DNA of 64,000 nt. It comes from Coniella vitis (Eukaryota > Ascomycota > Sordariomycetes > Diaporthales > Schizoparmaceae). The translations under genes were made by a program, and so were the position numbers. The stretch lies in contig WUJK01000001.1 in assembly GCA_011317545.1 (NCBI GenBank), positions 2,647,001-2,711,000 on the forward strand, written 5' to 3'. Numbering within the stretch: position 1 is the stretch's first letter; every line of letters begins with the position of its first letter. The notes below the pieces were generated by a model. The model did no database searches and was not told the DNA's origin. It worked only from the letters and a program-made list of their open reading frames with translations. Below, in pieces: positions 24,301 through 35,900 of the stretch.

Positions 24301-25748
24301 GCGCGAAGCGGGCCGCTTTCGATCACAAACATCGTGTTGTGCAGTGAAGCACGCACATCGCATGCATATTCAAACATGCCGACTGCTTTCTTCACGAGAC
24401 TGTCTAGTATGGCCATTACCACACATTGATGGCAACTTGGGCCACCTCATCTCGGTATCAACATCGGTCTGGAAGAGGCAATATTAACGACTCGGCTGTT
24501 GCCATGTCTAGTGTCCTTATGGCGGACCGGCGGGGCTTGCTGGCAAGGGCTGCTGCAATATGCAATATGCAGCCTGCAGCCTGCAGCCACAGTCACGGTA
24601 GGTGAATGAAGGCTGGGAAACTTGGACTTTCGGTATGCCGGCCAGCTGTTGTGCAATGTAATGAGGTGCAGCACGCAATGAACGCAACCATGGGCTCGGT
24701 AACGACCAAGATATACAGAGGAGAGCAGCTGGGAAATCAGGTAGCTCGGGATGCTCCGATGACTGCAACAAGCAGTCTTGGCTGGCCAAGAGGTGGGTAT
24801 GGCCGTTGGCTCATTGTTTACCAGGAGAAATATGTAGCATGGCCCAGCAGCCCTGCAAGCCCCTGCAAGCTGCCAGGCTGCCTGGCTGTCTGTCCTCTTG
24901 ACAAGTCTCCTGCTAGCCAATGCTGTCCAAGCTTTCCCGAGCCCGGCGATCACTGCTTAATGAGGGCCTGGCACAACGCTAGCAGTGGAGCTCGAGGCGG
25001 CCGGGCTGCTAGGCCGGCGTTTAGATGACCATTCAGAAGACGTTATTAATTTCTGACAGGGAAGACCTCTGAAGCATGGCAGTGACTGTGAGCTTGGGGT
25101 AGTCCAAAGCAATGACCTGCATATCTTCTCCTCCTTCCCTCTTCGCTTTGGGCCACTGTTGCACCTGCTGCTTCGCGCTGCATCACACGGTGCTGTAAAT
25201 TCCACGATTGGGTGAGATGCAGAAAATGCTACCACACCTCGCAGCAGGCTGGTGGCTGTTGGTTCTTTCCTTGCTCTTGCTTCACGGCTGCTGCACTCGA
25301 GCTGCAGAGTGCTGCAGACTGAGGCTTTCATTGCACTGTCATTTTAACAGCCGGCGACACTTGCCCGGTGCCAGAGTCCGTCCAAGGCTTGCAACTGTGG
25401 CGATTCGCTCCATATGAATCTTTATATCACTCTTGGCGCCCCCGCGATCTGCTACCACCACATTTCGACATGAGTCCGGGAGGATTCTTAAGCTAGCCAG
25501 CTCAAGCCTCGAGCATCAAGGGCATCCCGCAGCCCTACAGAATAAGCGTCTCCTCTTCCAATCACAGTCTCACGCTGTTCTCGGATCTCGGATCAGAACC
25601 ACAGTGCCTTAAGCTTGACTCATCCAAGCCATGACGCCTCTAGTGGCTGTCATAATCGGTGATCCATCGACACCATCTTAACGGTCTTGCTGACCTCCTT
25701 GCCTGAACCCACCCGCCTTGGCCCTCTGTGGCCGCAACATCGCCCAGC
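21335..25748. other. Gene-poor region, about 4.4 kb
   Basis: Promoter side of NTA1 copy 2 and of the membrane-protein gene that starts at 25749. No frame looks coding. Two copies of the 9-bp element are present (22304, 22563). I see no terminal inverted repeats or transposase remnants. Confidence 0.5.
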
Positions 25749-27723
25749 ATGGCGGTGTCGACCGCCCTTTCCGTGCCACGGACACGACGCCTTCTCAGTT
25801 TAATGCTCTTCACCTTGACCCTCGTCAAGGCTCTACAGACAACCCCAGGATCGCCATGTTCGTCCGTCTGCGGGGATTCAACAACAAGTGCCTCGGACAT
25901 TGTTTGCAGTGACTTCGAGTACTATTCTTCGGCGACTGGCTCCTCCTTCAAGAGCTGTATCGACTGTCTACAAACCAGCAACGCTACGAGTGATTCTCAG
26001 ACCGACGTTTCCTGGTTTCTGTGTAAGTCATGCTTTGCTGTCTTCCCCGAATTAGACCAAGCAGCTCATAGAACCCTATCAAGACAATCTCCGATACGCC
26101 TCTGCAGTCTGTATCTACGACTTTCCAAACCACAACACCAGCAACTCTACATCATCCACGTCATCCAAGTCAACGATACTGTCCTGCGATCTAGAGTATG
26201 CTTGCGCTCCTCTGCAGGAAGCTCTCGAGTACGGTAACCTAGACCTGGCCAACGAAACGGAATATGGGTATTGTTCGGCCGACGACAGCGCCTTCTATGG
26301 CACGAGCATCGACACGTGCGTGAGCTGTTTGCAGTCAAGCCCATCAACATATACTGCTAATTGTAAGGGAACATATTCCAAGTGTTGTAGTCAATATGAA
26401 ACTCATTTGCTGACACTTGACCCAGTCCTTCTGGCTCTTGAGGCTGGTTGTCAACAAGAACCCCAGGCCGGTACTCTGCTTTCCATTACAGGTTCTCTCT
26501 TCTCCACAACGGCCATCAACATCACTATGCCCTCAAACGCAACCTCAAGCGTCACTTCCTCTTCAGGCGACGCGGTACTTTCCGTGAATGATATCATCGC
26601 CATTGTCTGCTCTCTCGGCGGTGTCTTCCTCCTTGCTACCGGCCTTTTCGGGTTGTACATTGCCCGACAACGTCGCTATGCACGAGAAGACGCCTTCATT
26701 CATGCCAGTACCTACCTTCCCCACCAGCGACGTTATTACTATGGTGGCGGGCTTGGTTCTCCTTCAAGCGGCCAAACCTACGCTTTGCCTCAATACACTG
26801 TTGATCATAAGACGCAGCTTGCCGCCGCTGACCCATTCGATACAAGCCCTGAGCGGTCGGATTTGCCGCACAAGGACGACTTCCAGAGCAACGCTGAGTA
26901 TTACGACCGTCTAGAGAATCAGCTCCGTTCGCAGCCGTTGCAGGCCCATCCTTTGTCCCTTAACAAGGTGGCGCCGAGCATCACTTCATCTGCAATATCT
27001 GAGGCTGATACAAGTGTGAGTATTCCAGGGGATGCGCTGCCCGCACACCCAGCCTATATTCAACGTAGCGCAACACCAGGACATTTAGGCGGGAGGGCAA
27101 GTCGAAGTGCAAGCCGGAATGCTTCAGTACGATCTGCGGCACAGGGCCGGCCTCGCGCTCGAGCATCGTCGTCGGCTGAGCAGCAGCAGCAGAGCAAATT
27201 CCGTTGGATTCCTGGCAAGGCCGAACCATACTGTGTACAGGCCCATCCCACAAATGAAGCCGACAAGGCGTCAGGGAGTGCATCCAGCCATAACGTACAG
27301 ATGGGTTTGACCGCTCCCGAAGAAGCACACACCTCACAAGGACAACATGCCATGTACCACTCTCCCGCACTCTCTGTGGATGGGTATACGATGTCTTCTT
27401 CCGCCTCCTCTCCTCCAGTCCATATCGACCTAAGACCGCCTGATCGTACCGCAACTACAACACCCTCTAGATCGTCACTAATACTGTCGGCGGTGCCCAA
27501 GATACGGATTCCAGGCAAGAAGTCGCCCAAAGTTAGGATGCAAAGAGACTTGTCTGCGCGGGCGGGCGGCCAGAGCATGTCCATCTCGGGACCGTTAGCC
27601 TTTCCTGATAGCAGGTTCTCGGCGAGGCCGAACGACCGTATTGTCGAGCAGACGGTGATGAATTATAATGATTTGCACACCGAGGTGCCGATTGGGAGCG
27701 GCAAGAGCCTTTTGTATGGTTGA
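25749..27723 (+). CDS. Single-span membrane protein with Cys-rich ectodomain
   Basis: Exons 25749-26022, 26084-26362 and 26426-27723 give 616 residues. Introns are short (61 and 63 nt) with GTAAG donors; both splices are phase 1, and the first acceptor was chosen because it restores WFLYNLRYA in frame. Residues 1-30 look like a signal peptide with a hydrophobic core (LLSLMLFTLTLV). The ectodomain (about 30-235) has several Cys pairs, including two CxxC-type CLQ segments, and N-glycosylation sites. One transmembrane helix lies at about 241-263, followed by basic IARQRR and a disordered Ser/Pro/Arg cytosolic tail of about 350 residues. This resembles a family of ascomycete surface proteins of unknown role, perhaps wall sensors. 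No function assigned. Confidence 0.82.
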
Positions 27724-28019
27724 TTTGGAATTATTCGGTCTTTTATACCCCTTGGTGGATCTGCTTTGTTCTTTGAGAGATTTTGGGCTTATTTGGGCCT
27801 GTATTAGCAGCCTATTATTGTACGCCACATGATTGAGGAATTTAGATGATCATGTCGAATTCTGATTCAAGACCGCGGAGGGAAAGTTTTGTTTATGAAA
27901 TTCCCACGGAAAACGGGACGTGGACAATATTCAAAGAGGCTTGATGCCCGACTATTAGTTGAATTGAATGATATTTACACATTGGTATATGGAAGACATG
28001 ACCACTCTTCGCACCACAG

Positions 28020-29247
28020 TTAACCAAGGCGGTGTCCAGCGCCACGGGTCTTCCACGAATCAGGCAAAGGACCACTGCCTTGGGCACCAGTGCTGCTACC
28101 CGAGGAAGGCTGGCTTGCACGAACAGCAGTGCCGTACTCCCTCTGCAAAACCCGGGGCGTTTGCACAACCCGCGAAAGGAAGGCAGGCGTGGAGATCCAT
28201 TGGCGCCCACCCCCAAACTCAGGGTACAAGCGTGTCAAAAAGTCGTACAAGTGCGCGGCAATGAGCCCAGTGGCCTGGAAAAAGACCTCTTCCAGACTGC
28301 CGGTCATGAGCAGGGTAGCGCCCAGCATGCATACGGGAATAAGCTGGGCTGGGACAGTGAAGAAGAAGAAGCCTGCTTTTTGACCTCTAGCATCTTGCGT
28401 GGCGGTATAGGCCAGAGACAACACAAGTGCATGGAGGAAAACCATTCTGCGAAAAACGTATTGCGCTAAGGTCTGGAAGTTTGCATCCATGTTAGCCAGA
28501 TAACCGTGTAAACAGCCAGGTTTCAATGGAGGACGTTCCAACATCAAAAAGAAGATGTGGAAGAAATGTAGGGCGCTCAAAACCACCCGAGCTCACACAG
28601 ATCAGAACCCGGGTCATCCATAAGACATCCCACCATGCCCACACCCCGAACCATCCCTAACTAGGTATTGCGAATGACGGGATGGCCGAAGTGCAGGGGT
28701 AATCTTCCTCGTTTCCAGGAACCGTGATAGCTGTAGAGACAATACACTATCCGGGCAGATATGCGAGGTGCTTGTGTGAAGGGAAATGTGAAGATGAAAA
28801 AGATAATAGCAAGGGCTGTTTGAATGCGTGGTATACACTTTCTTCTTTAGACCTACCAAAATGACGGAGCAGCAAAAGATCATGTAAAACAGCAGATCCT
28901 CCGTGCGGGTAAACCTTGGGTGGGCTGTCTCGAGTTGGCTCAGGTACTGGTATACAAAGTACGTGTCCATGACTATTCCCAGCTTCGGGCCCGTAAGGAG
29001 GAAGCTGGTCACAAGGCGCCACAGCTCGGGTGGGAACTTGAACAACAGTGTGTAGTCAAAGAAGATCCATGTGTAAGGAACAAGGCCGAAGTGAACGCCG
29101 ATCGACGTGACGAGAGCAGCGGCAGCAAAGGTCCTGTTTGGGGGTTGTTGCATTAGAGGAGGGGTATTGCGAAAGCTAGGCCGCGAGGAATGATGCTTAC
29201 CTTGCAAGTGGCGGCGCGCGCCAGTAAGCATCCGTGATGTCGGACAT
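28020..29247 (-). CDS. Derlin (Der1-like ERAD membrane protein)
   Basis: Exons 29247-29201, 29133-28857 and 28472-28020 give 258 residues starting MSDITDAYWRAPPLAR. Derlins are rhomboid-like ER membrane proteins that help move misfolded proteins to the cytosol for degradation (family knowledge). Visible signs are the WR motif at residues 54-55 in PPELWRLVTSFLLTG, the TATQDARG string after the fourth hydrophobic segment, and the loop FLTRLYPEFGGG. The C-terminal tail is short, Gly/Ser/Arg-rich and lacks an obvious SHP box. Intron 2 is long for this window (384 nt); its borders were set by matching the expected segment length. The gene diverges from ArgJ across about 1.1 kb. Whether it is the Der1 or the Dfm1 type cannot be settled here. 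Confidence 0.9.
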
Positions 29248-30328
29248 CGTGTGAAGGCAACAGTTGTGATTTTGGGGATGGGTGCAAGGTGGAGTGAGCG
29301 AACAAAACTTTTTGCACCAAATTACTAGAGTAACAGACTGCTGTTTGGAGACGACCAAAGTTCTGCAACGCGGTGGGCGCGGTGGGAGCAGTGAGCGAGA
29401 CTGAGGTGCGATGATGTGAGGTGGCCTTTCGAGAGAAGAAATGTGAGGTCAAATGCAGCAGGCAGGCAGAAGAGCAAAAGCTAGAGAAAATGGAAGTCGC
29501 CAACGGAAGCTCCCAGGCACTTGCAGGGTGGGGTCCAGACCCCTTGCTTCCCATTGGCGGGAGCGGCCTCAGCACGGCCCGAGCCAGGTACGCACCCCTA
29601 CAGCAAAGACGCGAGCTGCAGCTATGCTGCCATTGAAGCGCTCAAAATTGCAGGAGCGACCGTGTCTGCGCCTCACGGGGTGCTTTTGACAAAAGGAGAA
29701 AAGTAATGAATACAACCTTTATTGGCGGGAGTTCTGTGACTTGCTTGATTGTCGTGTTCGCAATAAGTATCTCACACAACCTGCGTTAGACCAGCCGTAG
29801 CGAGGAGCTGCATCTTGGCTGCGAAAATGCAGCGAGTACTCGCGACTTTAAGTCTTGCGCCAACTCTACTGGTGGCTTCACCAGTCGGTTGTTCTGTGCT
29901 TTGAAAAGAGAGCCAAGAAGACCGTTCTGTCCAGAACTTGAGGCGCGCTTCGAGACTGAGTATGACACGGTTGGTAGTCTTGAAGCTTGTTGGAAGTTGT
30001 GTAGGTTGAAGGGAAGAAAAAGTTCGAATCTCAAGCTGCAGCAGTAGCTTTTTATCCAGAAATTTCTGAGCAGGGTCTGGGCGAGTTACCTAGTGGGGCC
30101 GGCACGGAACCGAAATCGGCAGCTGTGAATTTGATCCTGGTCGAGCCCGTCTCCTAACGTCGGCCTGGCCAAGGTGAGTCTTATAAGACAGGTACGCCTA
30201 GTCTAGCTCTTGATTCATCGTTTGCCAATTCGGTGCATCAACACACTTCCCGTCAGCTTCTCTGGGTTGTGGTAGACTGCGAGGGCCAGAGCAACGATTC
30301 AAACGAGAAAGCCTACACAAAAGCCTTG
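29248..30328. promoter_or_regulatory. Divergent promoter region, derlin / ArgJ
   Basis: About 1.1 kb between two genes that diverge, so both promoters must lie here. No frame in it looks coding. I could not pick out a defined TATA box or a recognised activator site. Confidence 0.5.
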
Positions 30329-31879
30329 ATGGAGCGCCCCACGTGGGTGGTGAGGCAGCTCGCCTCCAAGATCCAGACACGGTCCATTGTCACGGCTGGT
30401 CTCGAGATTCCCGCCAACAAGCAGAAATACGTCCCCTCAGCTGGCACATACCCCCTTGGCTTCCAGGCCGCTGGAGTCAATGTTGGTGTCAAGCCGAACA
30501 ACACTACCAAGCCTGATGTGGCGTTGCTGACCTCGGACCGCCCATGCGCGGCAGCAGCTGTTTTCACCAAGAACAAGTTTCAAGCTGCCCCTGTTACCTT
30601 CAGTCGAGACCTGCTCAAGAAGACCAATGGCAAGGTTCAGAGTGTTCTGGTAAACTCTGGGTGCGCAAACGCCGTCACTGGCAAGGGCGGCTTTGAGGAT
30701 GCCGTCAAGATGTCCCAGGCCACGGATAAGGTCGCTGGCGCAACAGACTCCACCATTGTCATGAGCACAGGAGTGATCGGTCAAAGGTGGGAATCAATCT
30801 TATTATAGATGAGAGACTTGGGCCGCTTGTGGTGCAATATCGGCGCAACTGGGTCTTGGAGTTACCATTTGTCTTGACGCAAAACCCTGGCTGACTCTAA
30901 TCAAGACTACCGCTTCAAAAGATTCTCGACGGCGTTCCTCAAGCCCACAACGCATTGGGCTCATCGCACAACCACTGGCTCACTGCAGCCACGGCTATCT
31001 GCACGACAGACACCTTTCCCAAGCTTCTCTCCCGCACATTCAGCCTCCCGTCTTCGCCAAACACAACCTACCATCTTGCCGGCATGACCAAGGGCGCCGG
31101 CATGATTCACCCCAACATGGCTACTCTTCTCGGCATCATCACAACCGATGCCCCGGTCTCGTCTGCAATCATCCCCGCCCTGCTCAAGAACGCTGTCGAT
31201 CGCTCCTTCAACTCCATCACCATCGACGGCGACACCTCCACCAATGACACGGTCGCCCTGCTGGCCAACGGCGCAGCCGGCGGAAAGGAAATTGCCGACG
31301 AAAAGTCCGAGGACTATGCCGCCTTTAGCACCGTGCTCTCCCAGTTCGCCGTCGATCTTGCCCAGCTCATTGTCCGCGACGGCGAGGGCGCCACCAAGTT
31401 TGTCACTATCCGCGTCACCGAGGCAGCCTCCGAGACGGGTGCCAGAAAGATTGCCAGCACTATTGCCCGCTCCCCGCTCGTCAAGACGGCCCTCTACGGC
31501 AAGGACGCCAACTGGGGTCGCATCTTGTGCGCCACCGGATACTCGCTGTTGACGGAGCCTGGCGAGCCCGTGAACCAGGTCGCAGAGATTATTCCTGAGA
31601 AGACCAACGTGTCCTTTGTCCCCACGGACGGATCTGCGGAGCTTAAGCTGCTGGTCGATGGTGAGCCTGAGGCTGTGGACGAAGCGCGAGCTTCGGAGAT
31701 TCTGCAGGCTGAGGATTTGGAGATTCTGGTCAGACTGGGTACTGGCAAGGAGTCTGCTACGTATTGGACCTGCGATTACAGCCACGAGTACATGTGAGTT
31801 ATCCCTTCCGGGGTGCCTAGAAGGTTCGAACGACGCTGACAGTATTCCCAGTACGATCAACGGTGACTACCGTACATGA
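30329..31879 (+). CDS. argJ: Arginine biosynthesis bifunctional protein ArgJ, mitochondrial
   Basis: Exons 30329-30786, 30906-31793 and 31852-31879 give 457 residues, the usual family length. The enzyme moves acetyl from N-acetylornithine to glutamate and can also acetylate glutamate with acetyl-CoA, so it runs the cyclic ornithine pathway in mitochondria (family knowledge). The precursor cleaves itself before a Thr; here the motif KGAGMIHPNMAT places that nucleophile at Thr226. Other signatures are NSGCANAVTG, STGVIGQR (interrupted by intron 1), DGDTSTNDT, GKDANWGRI and the C-terminal INGDYRT. The first 20 or so residues are basic and fit a mitochondrial presequence. Exon 3 codes only the last nine residues. 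ATG 30329 was chosen because the upstream frame has only non-ATG starts. Confidence 0.95.
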
Positions 31880-32168
31880 AGAAAGAGCAACTTTCTCAAC
31901 AACGCTTTGTAAATAATATATATCTGAAATTGTGCGTCAAGTAGCTTATGAAGAACATAAATGCATCCTTGCAGCCTTTGTCCAGTAGTTTAATACTAGG
32001 TAGAAAATGCATTGACAGGATCTTGGATTTTGCGGCCTTTTCCAACTAAATCTCTGCTTGCAAGCAGATACACTCACTGCGATGACAGTTTCAAAAAGTC
32101 ACTATGCTACAAGTGGATATTGTAGCAAAAATGAATGAGTTATAGGGAACAATTTACCCACTATAAGC
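31880..32168. other. ArgJ 3' flank
   Basis: AT-rich 3' region after ArgJ, with AATAATATATAT-like strings that could serve polyadenylation. No gene seen before the 5S rRNA. Confidence 0.45.
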
Positions 32169-32287
32169 ACATGCGACCATACCTAGTGGAAAACTTGGGA
32201 TCCCGTCCGCTCTCCCCTAAATAAGCCACTAAGGGCCGGATTAGTAGTTAAGTGGGTGACCATTAGCGAATACCCGGTGTTGCATGT
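32169..32287 (+). rRNA. 5S ribosomal RNA (dispersed copy)
   Basis: A 119-nt sequence begins ACATGCGACCAT and ends GTTGCATGT, so the first and last bases pair to form helix I. It contains the fungal 5S hallmarks GGGATCCCGTCCGCTCTCCC, ATAAGCCACT, TTAGTAGTTA and AGCGAATACCC in the right order and spacing; the strands of helix II (CCTAGTGG with CCACTAAGG) are complementary. T residues follow at once as a polymerase III terminator. Single 5S genes scattered among protein genes are typical of Pezizomycotina. A few bases differ from the forms I remember (for example TTAAGTGGG), so this could be a minor variant or a mildly decayed copy. Confidence 0.88.
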
Positions 32288-32989
32288 TTTTGATCTTCAA
32301 TTTTTTGTCCGTTCTTCATTTTTGTGATTCCTGGTTTTCCTCTTCCTGATTTTCCTCTTCCTGGCCCCTTCTTTTTGATCCCATTTTATTCAATATCTCC
32401 TTCTGTGCATGGTAGTGGTTGGTCCCTTCCTATATATATGTTGCAATTGATCTTGATCCACAATGTAAAAGACCTACAGCGTTTGAAGACAACACGCAGT
32501 ATCTGTCAACTTGCCGCCATAAAAACATTGACATTGCTAATATTTGTATCACCAAAAAAAAAAAGAGGAGGCGAAGAGAAAACTTCCCACAGTACAAATT
32601 CTCAGAACCACGTGAAATGCTTCCTATCCCATGTTTTCACCAATAATGACGCTTGTACAAAGTTCGTAAGAGGGAAAAAAAAAAAATATGCAAACTGCAA
32701 AACGCCGGGCTTAATGTAGCTGATATCTGGTATTTGGATTGGTTTTCTTTCGCTCTCTCTCCCCTTCCCTCAATAGTAGACCTCAGAATCCTGTGCATGT
32801 CTTGTTTCCTCGGTATTCTTCTTGGTTGTTGTGGTTCGAGAGTGGCGCTAGCGTATTGAACGGTTTCCACTGCGCTTCTCTCCCAACAACACCATTGCAT
32901 TTTCCCTTCGGTCCAAAGAGCATTCCAATTTGCACACATCCGAAGTGCGCTGTCTGCTTCTGCTTGCTGTGCTTTAAAATCCAGCACCT
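32288..32989. other. Spacer between 5S rRNA and Sac3 gene
   Basis: About 700 bp of AT-rich spacer with A-runs near 32553-32563 and 32681-32692. Probably carries the 3' untranslated region of the Sac3 gene on the minus strand. No coding frame supported. Confidence 0.45.
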
Positions 32990-35900
32990 TCAATGACCCA
33001 AATCCTGGCTTTGCGACATTTGTCGATTCTGCTCACGGTACCAGCTTGTATCCTCATCCATCTCATCCGCAACCCGTTTCAGCTCACGAAGCGTCTCCTC
33101 AATGCCCTGCTCCATGGCACTCAAGCCGCTGCTCTTATGCTGATGGCTGTCTCGGTTGTCATGGTCATGATCGATGATTTTGTTGTTTCTGACAGACCGG
33201 AGACTACTTGAACGTATCGAAGACGGCCGGCCCGCTGGCCGAGACTGTCTGTAGGACGCCAAAGAGGAGGCTGAGAAGCTCCCCGCTCCTCCTTTCCCAG
33301 GCACAGACTGCCCTGGCGATCGGGCAGCGTTTAAGATGCTGGGTCGGCTTGGTGACCCAGCGGGACTGTTGCTGACACGTGGCTGTGCAGCTCCCGTCAT
33401 GCCCAAACTTGCGCGGTACGCGTTATCTTGCTCCAGGACGCGGTCGTCGTAATCGCCCATCTCGGATCCGTCGCCCGAATACTGAGATCCAATATCCTGC
33501 AACGAGCTTGATTTCGGGATCGGCGCTCTCTCGGAGAGAACATGGCCTGTCGGCGTCGCGAACAGTCCCCGGTCTCGTAACAGCCAATAAGTGGTCTTGA
33601 GGCCGCTGTTTGGACCACTCCTGGCTCGGTCCCGGTCCGTAGAGGATTGAGGTGACGACGACTGGTATCTTGTGAAATTGGTGTCTTTGAAATTGGTGCT
33701 CTTTGCACCACTGGGGACTGACCGCACAGACTGGCCGAGGCGAGACGACGTGCTGCTCCTAAAGCTGAGAAGGTCGTCCTCTTGGCGCTTAGGCTGGAAA
33801 ATCCCAGCCAGTTGCTGTGCCTTCTTACTCCAGGCTTGTCTTGGTGGTGGTTTCAGGACACGGCCGTCGCGTACTGACTGTAAAGAATCCTTGGCGGGTT
33901 TGGCTGGCGGACCCATGATCTGTCGCGTAGGGTTCGGGCTGATCTGAACGCCAACTAGCGCATCGTAGATAGAGTCATCGTCGCGCACGCTGTTCACCGC
34001 GGCTTCACGCCCGTTTGGCATACCCCGGAAAACCCCACTTGCCATGAGAACATCGGCCTCGGATGCATTGCTGCTCCTCCTAGAAGTGCCTAGCGACATG
34101 CTCTCCCGTCTAGCTCTCTTGGCAGCTCGTTCTTTATCTAGTTCGGTAAGCCAGGACGCGGGATAAGTGCTTTTCTTCACGAAAGCCTGCTCTTCCTTCT
34201 CCTTCCTCTTTTTGGCTGCGCGGGCTTCGGCTGCCTTTGCCTCCCTGTACGCTTTCAACGCTTCTCTGTTGTTACGACCAATGCGCCTCGCCGCACTTCT
34301 TCTGGAAATCTCTCGCCAACGGTAAAAGTACTTGACTTGAAGGTTATGATGCCGGAATTTGAGCGCCTCAACCCACGATCGCTCGTCTTCTTCGCGCGCC
34401 AACCGCTCCTCTTCTTCTTGGTGATACTGCTCATATGCATCACGAACAAGAGCTTCCACAAGGCCGTCCTGCAAATCTTCCATGAGACCGCCATCACCAA
34501 GCAAGATCCACTTCGTGAAGTCTGCCATGAGATCTCTGGGAGGCTCGGTCTTGACTGGCGGTAGTGGTCGGGGGGCTGGGGTAAATTCCTTAGCTTGGGT
34601 GGGCGAGACAGGCTTTGCAACTGCTGCTGTTGCGGGTGGGGCCTGCACTTGTTTCGGCACTTGTGAGGTGAAGAATGATGGTGTGGTTGCTGGAGCAGGA
34701 GCAGGAGCAGGAGCGGGGCCTGATTTGTTAATGACTGGGTTCGCAGTGCTTGGAAAAAGGCTGATACCACTCGCACTCGCAGAACCCGTAGTAGATGCAT
34801 TGCCATTGGTCTCTGTTAGAGGCGCTGCCTGTTCCTTTGTTGCTATTGAAGGCCCACTGGAGAACATATTATTCGTGGCACCAAATACGGAAGAAGTCTG
34901 CTTGGGTGCATCTTGAGGTGTTGTTGCGGGTTGGCTTGCATTTCCGAATATTGTGCTAGTGTTGCCGGTGGCAGAGGTAGGAGGAGGTAACGTGGGCGCT
35001 TGTGGGCGTAGTGTCTCGACGGATTGGATGGGTTTAGGAGATTGAGTTGACGGCGTCACAGACCAGCTAAATGCTGGATTCTGTGCAAAGGGTGCGGTTG
35101 TTGCGACCGGATTATCATTGGAAGCGGGCTTTGTGATAGCGGCGAATGGATTCTTGGGAGCAGCGTCTGGCTTGAGGCTGCCAAATAAAGAAGAAGAGGT
35201 CGGCGGTAGAGGCTGGTTGAACTTTACCAACCCTGGGGATGGCGAACGAGACTCGGTGTCTGAGAGAGTAAACTGCGTGGGTGTCGATAGAGCTTGGGGT
35301 GCAGCGCTGACGCTTGGCGGTTGAGCAACAAAGAGATCGTCGGCATCTTCGGTCTTTTTGACAGGCGCCACGCCCTGCTGAAAAACTGTACTGTGTACAA
35401 CCTCGGGGAGAGAGCGGTTTCCACGCTTTACCTCAACCATCTCTTCCGAGAATGATTGCTTAATGGTCTTTGATGGAAGACCTTTCCTCCGTTGAACGAC
35501 CAAATAAGGCTCGCTAGCACCTTCAGACGAAAACTCCATGTCCAACTCAGTAAGGAAGTCGATGCATTCCTCTTCGGAGTCGAAGCGGAACTGCTCGTTC
35601 AGAACCTTTGCCGTCAGATCTTTTGGTCCGTCCCTAACCCTTCCATAAGCTCGGTGAAGGCCCTTGAGGATCTGTCGTCGAATTTCTGTGAAATGAATCT
35701 CGGCCAGACATGCCATGGTGTAAGACACGCCAGGGTCCTCGATAATGGAGAAGTAGCTCGTAAAGGAGGGCGAGCCCGTGGTGAGAGGCGCGGCCGGGCG
35801 CAGCGGACCCCTATGGGAAAATACATTTCGCATCGCCTCGATGAGAGTGACGGCCGTCTGAATTTCGCTCGAGTTAGACCAGAAGTCTCTACTCCAGTCT

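Noticed and set aside
30961..31860. Minus-strand frame of 299 residues opposite ArgJ
   Set aside because: Shadow of the ArgJ coding sequence.
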